NCBI RefSeq assembly: GCF_900455735.1
Contig: NZ_UAUI01000024.1
Location: forward strand, 282,501 to 346,500
Origin: Rhodococcus wratislaviensis
Lineage (GTDB): Bacteria > Actinomycetota > Actinomycetes > Mycobacteriales > Mycobacteriaceae
DNA length: 64,000 bases
Direction of reading: 5' to 3'
Within the stretch, counting starts at the first letter, position 1; each line of letters opens with the position of its first letter. The notes under the pieces are model-generated. The model was not told where the DNA came from, made no database searches, and worked only from the letters and a program-made list of their open reading frames with translations. A program made the position numbers and the translations under genes. Of this stretch, positions 60,759 through 64,000 are shown in pieces.

Positions 60759-62435
60759 TCACGGTTGGCCGATGTAGCGGTGGACGAGCATCACGGCCAT
60801 GGCGCCTTCCCCGACCGCCGACGCCACCCGCTTCGCCGATTCGGAGCGCACGTCACCGGCCGCGAAGATCCCCGGGACGCTCGTCTCGAGGTGATGCGGA
60901 AGACGGTCGAGGGGCCAGCCGCTCGGTGGTTTCCCGTCGACGACGAGGTCTGGTCCGGACACGACGAACCCGTTCTCGTCCCGCGCGACGACGCCCTCGA
61001 GCCACTCGGTCCGCGGGGCGGCGCCGATGAACAGGAACAGGAACCCGGCGTCGACGGTCTCCTCGTCGCCGGTCGCGTTGTTGCGCAGCCGGATCTTCTC
61101 GAGGTGACCCTCGCCCTCGACGCCGATCACCTCGGTGCACGGCCGGACGCGGATGCGCGGGTTCCGGTCGATCTGCTGGACGAGGTAGTACGACATCGAC
61201 TCCTCGAGCGACTGCGCCCGCACGACGATGGTGACCGAGCGGGCGCCCCGCGACAGGTAGACCGCCGCCTGTCCGGCGGAGTTGGCCCCGCCGACGATGT
61301 AGACGTCCTGGTCGGTGCAGCGGGCGGCCTCGGTGACGGCGGAGCCGTAGTAGACGCCGCGGCCGGTGAGGTCGTCGACTCCGGGCGCGGGATGACGTCG
61401 GTAGGAGACGCCGGTCGCCAGGATCACCGTGTGCGCGTCGAGGGTGTCGCCGTCCGCGAACCGGACGGTCCGTGCCGATCCGTTGACCTCGAGCGCAACG
61501 ACGTCGCGGGTGGTGATCAGTTCGGCCCCGAATCGGGTGGCCTGCCTGCGGGCCCGTTCGGCGAGCTGCGCGCCGGACACGCCGTCGGGGAAACCGAGGT
61601 AGTTCTCGATGCGTGAGCTCTGACCCGCCTGCCCACCGGTCGCCGTCCGCTCGATCAGGGCGGTGCGCAGACCTTCCGAGGCGCCGTACACGGCGGCGCC
61701 CAGACCGGCCGGTCCGCCACCGACGACGACGAGGTCGTAGAAGTTCTCCGACGGGTCGGTCCGGAGTCCGAGATGCCGTCCCAGTTCGGTGTCCGACGGC
61801 TCCACCAGGCATTCGCCGTCGGAGCAGATCACCACGGGCAGGCGCCGGCCGTCCTCGCCGGCGGCGTCGAGCAGCCGCCCGCCCTCCGGCTCGTCCGACA
61901 TGTACCAGCGGTACGACAGCTGGTTGCGGGCCAGGAACTCGCGCACTTCCGAGGACCGCGGTGCCCAGCGATGACCCACGACCTTCGTCTCTTCGGCGGG
62001 GTGCTGATCCGACGACGCCCACGCCTCGAGCAGGGCGTCGACCACCGGGTACAGCTTCTCCTCGGGCGGGTCCCACGGCTTGAGCAGGTAGTGGTCGAGG
62101 TCGATGACGTTGATCGCCTCGATGGCCGCGTCGGTGTCGGCGTAGGCCGTGAGCAGCACTCGCCGCGCGACCGGATACAGGTCCATGGCCTTCTCGAGGA
62201 ATTCGATCCCGCTCATCGACGGCATCCGGTAGTCCGCCAGGATCGCTGCGACGGGATCCCCGCGCAGTTTCATCTGCTTCATCGCGTCGAGTGCGGACTC
62301 GCCGGATTCGGCGCGGATGATCCGGTACTTCTCGCCGTACCGGCGCCGGAGATCGCGGGCGACGGCGCGCGATACTCCGGGATCGTCGTCGACGGTGAGA
62401 ATCGCAGGCTTGCCGCTTGCTACGGGATGGTTCAC
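60759..62435 (-). CDS. Receiver domain fused to thioredoxin-reductase-like flavoprotein
   Basis: This 558-aa three-part protein starts with a receiver domain (Asp16/Asp17, phospho-site Asp68, Thr96, Lys119). A thioredoxin/glutaredoxin-like middle follows (about 140-215; FLARNQLSYRWYMSD, LPVVICSDG) without CxxC. The C-terminus is an FAD/NAD(P) reductase (VVGGGPAGLGAAVYGAS, VGGANSAGQAAVYL, GIFAAGDVRSESAKRVASAVGEG). The redox CxxC of thioredoxin reductase is absent, the region reading YGSAVTEAARC. A flavin-dependent output of a phosphorelay is likely. The GTG at 62435 has GAGAGGG upstream. Confidence 0.88.
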   Translation of the reverse strand: MNHPVASGKPAILTVDDDPGVSRAVARDLRRRYGEKYRIIRAESGESALDAMKQMKLRGDPVAAILADYRMPSMSGIEFLEKAMDLYPVARRVLLTAYADTDAAIEAINVIDLDHYLLKPWDPPEEKLYPVVDALLEAWASSDQHPAEETKVVGHRWAPRSSEVREFLARNQLSYRWYMSDEPEGGRLLDAAGEDGRRLPVVICSDGECLVEPSDTELGRHLGLRTDPSENFYDLVVVGGGPAGLGAAVYGASEGLRTALIERTATGGQAGQSSRIENYLGFPDGVSGAQLAERARRQATRFGAELITTRDVVALEVNGSARTVRFADGDTLDAHTVILATGVSYRRHPAPGVDDLTGRGVYYGSAVTEAARCTDQDVYIVGGANSAGQAAVYLSRGARSVTIVVRAQSLEESMSYYLVQQIDRNPRIRVRPCTEVIGVEGEGHLEKIRLRNNATGDEETVDAGFLFLFIGAAPRTEWLEGVVARDENGFVVSGPDLVVDGKPPSGWPLDRLPHHLETSVPGIFAAGDVRSESAKRVASAVGEGAMAVMLVHRYIGQP

Positions 62436-62517
62436 ACACGCCCTCTCGTCCGTGAGAACTGCGAGGTACTCCAAGGCTTCCGAGTATTGCCCCAGGGCGC
62501 CTCTTTGTCGACCGGGT

Positions 62518-63228
62518 TCAGTCCTGGTGCTGCATCTGTTCGGGCTCTGCCGAAGCACCGCGGCGGCGCCGTGACCACACTGCGCGACCGGCAGCACCAG
62601 CCAGCGCCAGAACGACGACGGCGACGCCGGCGATCGGGCCGGCCGCGTTTCCGGGGAGCAGACCCTCGAGCAGCAACCAGATGCCGAACGCGACGAACAG
62701 AACCGCCGCACCGATGCGGATGACACTCTCGGGCAGATGCTTACCCAGTACGGCGCCGACGACGATGGCCAGGGCGTCGGCCGCGACCATGCCGACGGTC
62801 GAGCCGATCCACACGCCGACCGTGTCGTGGTCGGTGGCGAGCGTGATGGTGGCGAGCATTGTCTTGTCGCCGAGTTCGGCGAGGAAGAACGCGGACGTGA
62901 CGGCCAGGAACGCCGAACGGGTGGCCCGCCCGGCCTTGAGTTGCTCGTCCTCGCTGAGGTCGTCGCCGCGCAGCGTCCACGCACCGAAGATCAGGAAGGC
63001 GGCACCGCCGACGATGCTGATGGCCGCGGTCGGGAGTGCGACACCGAGGTAGTGGCCGACGGCGACGGACACCAGGTGGACCACGGTGGTCGCGACGGTG
63101 ATGCCGGCGATCACGACCCACCAGCTGTAGCGCAGCGCGAACGTCATCGCCATCAGCTGGGATTTGTCTCCCAATTCTGCGACGAAGATCACGCCGAAAC
63201 TCAGCAGTGCGGCGGTCAGCACGGGCAT
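62518..63228 (-). CDS. GDT1/TMEM165-family manganese exporter
   Basis: This 236-aa membrane protein has two copies of the family motif ExGDK[ST] (VAELGDKSQLM and LAELGDKTMLA) and six or seven hydrophobic helices. Members export Mn2+/Ca2+ in exchange for protons. The gene is preceded by a sequence matching the yybP-ykoY manganese riboswitch, which supports a role in relieving manganese excess. The ATG at 63228 is used, and a GTG at 63222, six bases past GGAGGAGG, is equally plausible. Confidence 0.9.
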   Translation of the reverse strand: MPVLTAALLSFGVIFVAELGDKSQLMAMTFALRYSWWVVIAGITVATTVVHLVSVAVGHYLGVALPTAAISIVGGAAFLIFGAWTLRGDDLSEDEQLKAGRATRSAFLAVTSAFFLAELGDKTMLATITLATDHDTVGVWIGSTVGMVAADALAIVVGAVLGKHLPESVIRIGAAVLFVAFGIWLLLEGLLPGNAAGPIAGVAVVVLALAGAAGRAVWSRRRRGASAEPEQMQHQD

Positions 63229-63277
63229 CCTCCTCCAGTAGTCGGTCGGAGGATGACAGGTGGATTCCTCCGGCCTG

Positions 63278-63422
63278 GCAGACGCGGGTACGTCTGTCCG
63301 GCCGAAGGTCTCGCCCACCGGCGCCGGGTGATCCGGCGACGGTTCGCCAGGCCGGGTCCGGTGCGGTGAAGCAACGAGCCAGTATGTCGACGCAGGCGAT
63401 TGGGGGCTACTCCCCTTCGATG
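63278..63422 (-). ncRNA. yybP-ykoY manganese riboswitch
   Basis: Read on the minus strand, the leader contains the conserved pieces in order. GGGGAGTAG is at 63407-63415, TCGACATACTGG at 63379-63390, GGGCGAGACCTTCGGC at 63301-63316, and a closing stem CAGACG..CGTCTG is near 63279-63296. These are the hallmark segments of the yybP-ykoY element, which senses Mn2+. It sits between a good promoter and the GDT1-type exporter gene, the usual target. Boundaries are approximate. Confidence 0.85.
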
Positions 63423-63428
63423 TCCGTA

Positions 63429-63457
63429 ACGTTAGCGTGACTTATCCGAAAAGGCAA
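63429..63457 (-). promoter_or_regulatory. Promoter of the riboswitch-exporter transcript
   Basis: On the minus strand TTGCCT (63452-63457) and TAACGT (63429-63434) are spaced by 17 bases, a credible sigma-A-type promoter. Transcription would start just upstream of the riboswitch. Confidence 0.6.
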
Positions 63458-63504
63458 AGGCGGCAATAAGTTTGGGGCACCGACCGCAGAAACTTCGGGT
63501 TCCC

Positions 63505-64000
63505 TCACGAGGCCAGTAGCATGGCCAAAACGGCAGTGTCGGGATCGCTGATCGGGTCGATGCCCACCCGGCTGACCATGGACGTCACCGTCCCGTCCGC
63601 CTCTGCTTCCACCCACGCCGCCCGGTGTTCCAACCCCAGGTGGGGGAGACCGGGAAGCAGAACACAGCCCGAAGCGGCGCCCGCGCACTCCGGGAGCGAC
63701 GGCGTGGTCTCGGACGGCGGGTGCAGCATCATCAGCGCCGGCGGCTGATGATCCGCGAAGCGACCGGGAGCGAGCGCGAACTCCCCGAGAACGGTGCCCT
63801 CGGCCACCACGAGGCCGACGGTCTCGGGCTCGGGCTCCTCGGGCAGGTCCTCGTGCGCGCCGAAGACGGTCGTGGTGTGGAGCAGCCCCGGAACGCACGC
63901 CACCCGCACGGCGAGCGCGAGCAACTGGGCCCATTCCTTGGTGGTGTCGGGCCAGCGCCCGGAAATGACGAATCCCCGCAAGGTACCCGCGGCCTGGAAG
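63505..64000 (-). CDS. Hypothetical protein, 5' end outside window
   Basis: At least 165 residues are open to the right edge (FQAAGTLRGFVISGRWPDTTKEWAQLLALAVRV onward), so the true start lies beyond the window. The visible part is soluble, acidic and Pro/Glu-rich (EDLPEEPEPETVGLVVAEGTVLGEF). It ends HRAAWVEAEADGTVTSMVSRVGIDPISDPDTAVLAMLLAS. I do not recognise a family. It is transcribed toward the riboswitch region, with 47 bases between its stop and the exporter promoter. Confidence 0.6.
   Translation of the reverse strand, partial: FQAAGTLRGFVISGRWPDTTKEWAQLLALAVRVACVPGLLHTTTVFGAHEDLPEEPEPETVGLVVAEGTVLGEFALAPGRFADHQPPALMMLHPPSETTPSLPECAGAASGCVLLPGLPHLGLEHRAAWVEAEADGTVTSMVSRVGIDPISDPDTAVLAMLLAS

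Noticed and set aside
60759..62435. Plain thioredoxin-disulfide reductase (trxB)
   Set aside because: The CxxC redox centre is absent and a receiver domain is fused at the N-terminus.

Overview
The window is high-G+C actinobacterial chromosome, most likely Rhodococcus (R. jostii/R. opacus type). It opens inside a 23S rRNA gene followed by 5S rRNA. The dense load of acyl-CoA, SDR, TetR, MFS and Rieske genes, the GabD2-type dehydrogenase, and the frequent GTG starts with 4-bp ATGA/GTGA overlaps all fit that genus. The identification rests on gene content and protein recognition, not on a database search.

Layout. 1-3.0 kb: 3' part of 23S, 5S and a strong terminator. 3.0-7.1 kb: an unassigned stretch, a two-helix membrane protein, gabD2, a START-like protein and an alpha/beta hydrolase. 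7.1-17.7 kb: beta-oxidation genes in three blocks (a ligase/crotonase/quinone-oxidoreductase operon; crotonase, thiolase, 3-hydroxyacyl-CoA dehydrogenase, TetR, acyl-CoA dehydrogenase; a crotonase/NTF2-like/nitronate monooxygenase operon). 17.8-23.3 kb: TetR, YihY, PH-domain protein, two MFS carriers and an acyl-CoA synthetase with a large in-frame deletion. 23.5-28.9 kb: a kinase, acyl-CoA dehydrogenase, acyl-CoA ligase and MFS operon resembling the levulinate/4-hydroxyacid (Lva) route. 28.9-34.2 kb: a hydrolase-cyclase fusion, a two-component system and a divergent ABC transporter.

34.2-50.0 kb is the most interesting block: an apparently complete catabolic island with MFS uptake, aldehyde dehydrogenase, extradiol-type dioxygenase, C-C hydrolase, cupin, two SDRs, ThDP enzyme, NicC-like flavin hydroxylase, two metallo-beta-lactamase-fold proteins, a PDR-type reductase, a 70-aa helix-turn-helix protein, Rieske oxygenase, TetR, MarR and RidA. 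Five promoters in it carry the same palindrome (TTAGCGCTAA and variants), one of them in front of the marR gene. This suggests a single MarR regulon for an uncharacterised, probably aromatic or N-heteroaromatic, substrate.

50.2-64 kb: a quinone oxidoreductase, a CopD/CopC/YcnI copper operon, a Cas4-like/DEDD nuclease, a YoaK-type membrane protein, a methyltransferase, a second HSD10-type SDR, a three-gene signalling operon (ZnF-UBP protein, cyclic-nucleotide-domain histidine kinase, receiver-flavoprotein fusion), and a GDT1 manganese exporter behind a recognisable yybP-ykoY riboswitch. The last gene runs off the right edge.

Gene ends are repeatedly marked by long near-perfect palindromes of three sequence families (seven copies). 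They sit between convergent genes or just after stop codons, and in several cases supply the stop codon. No tRNA, IS element, integrase or CRISPR array was seen.
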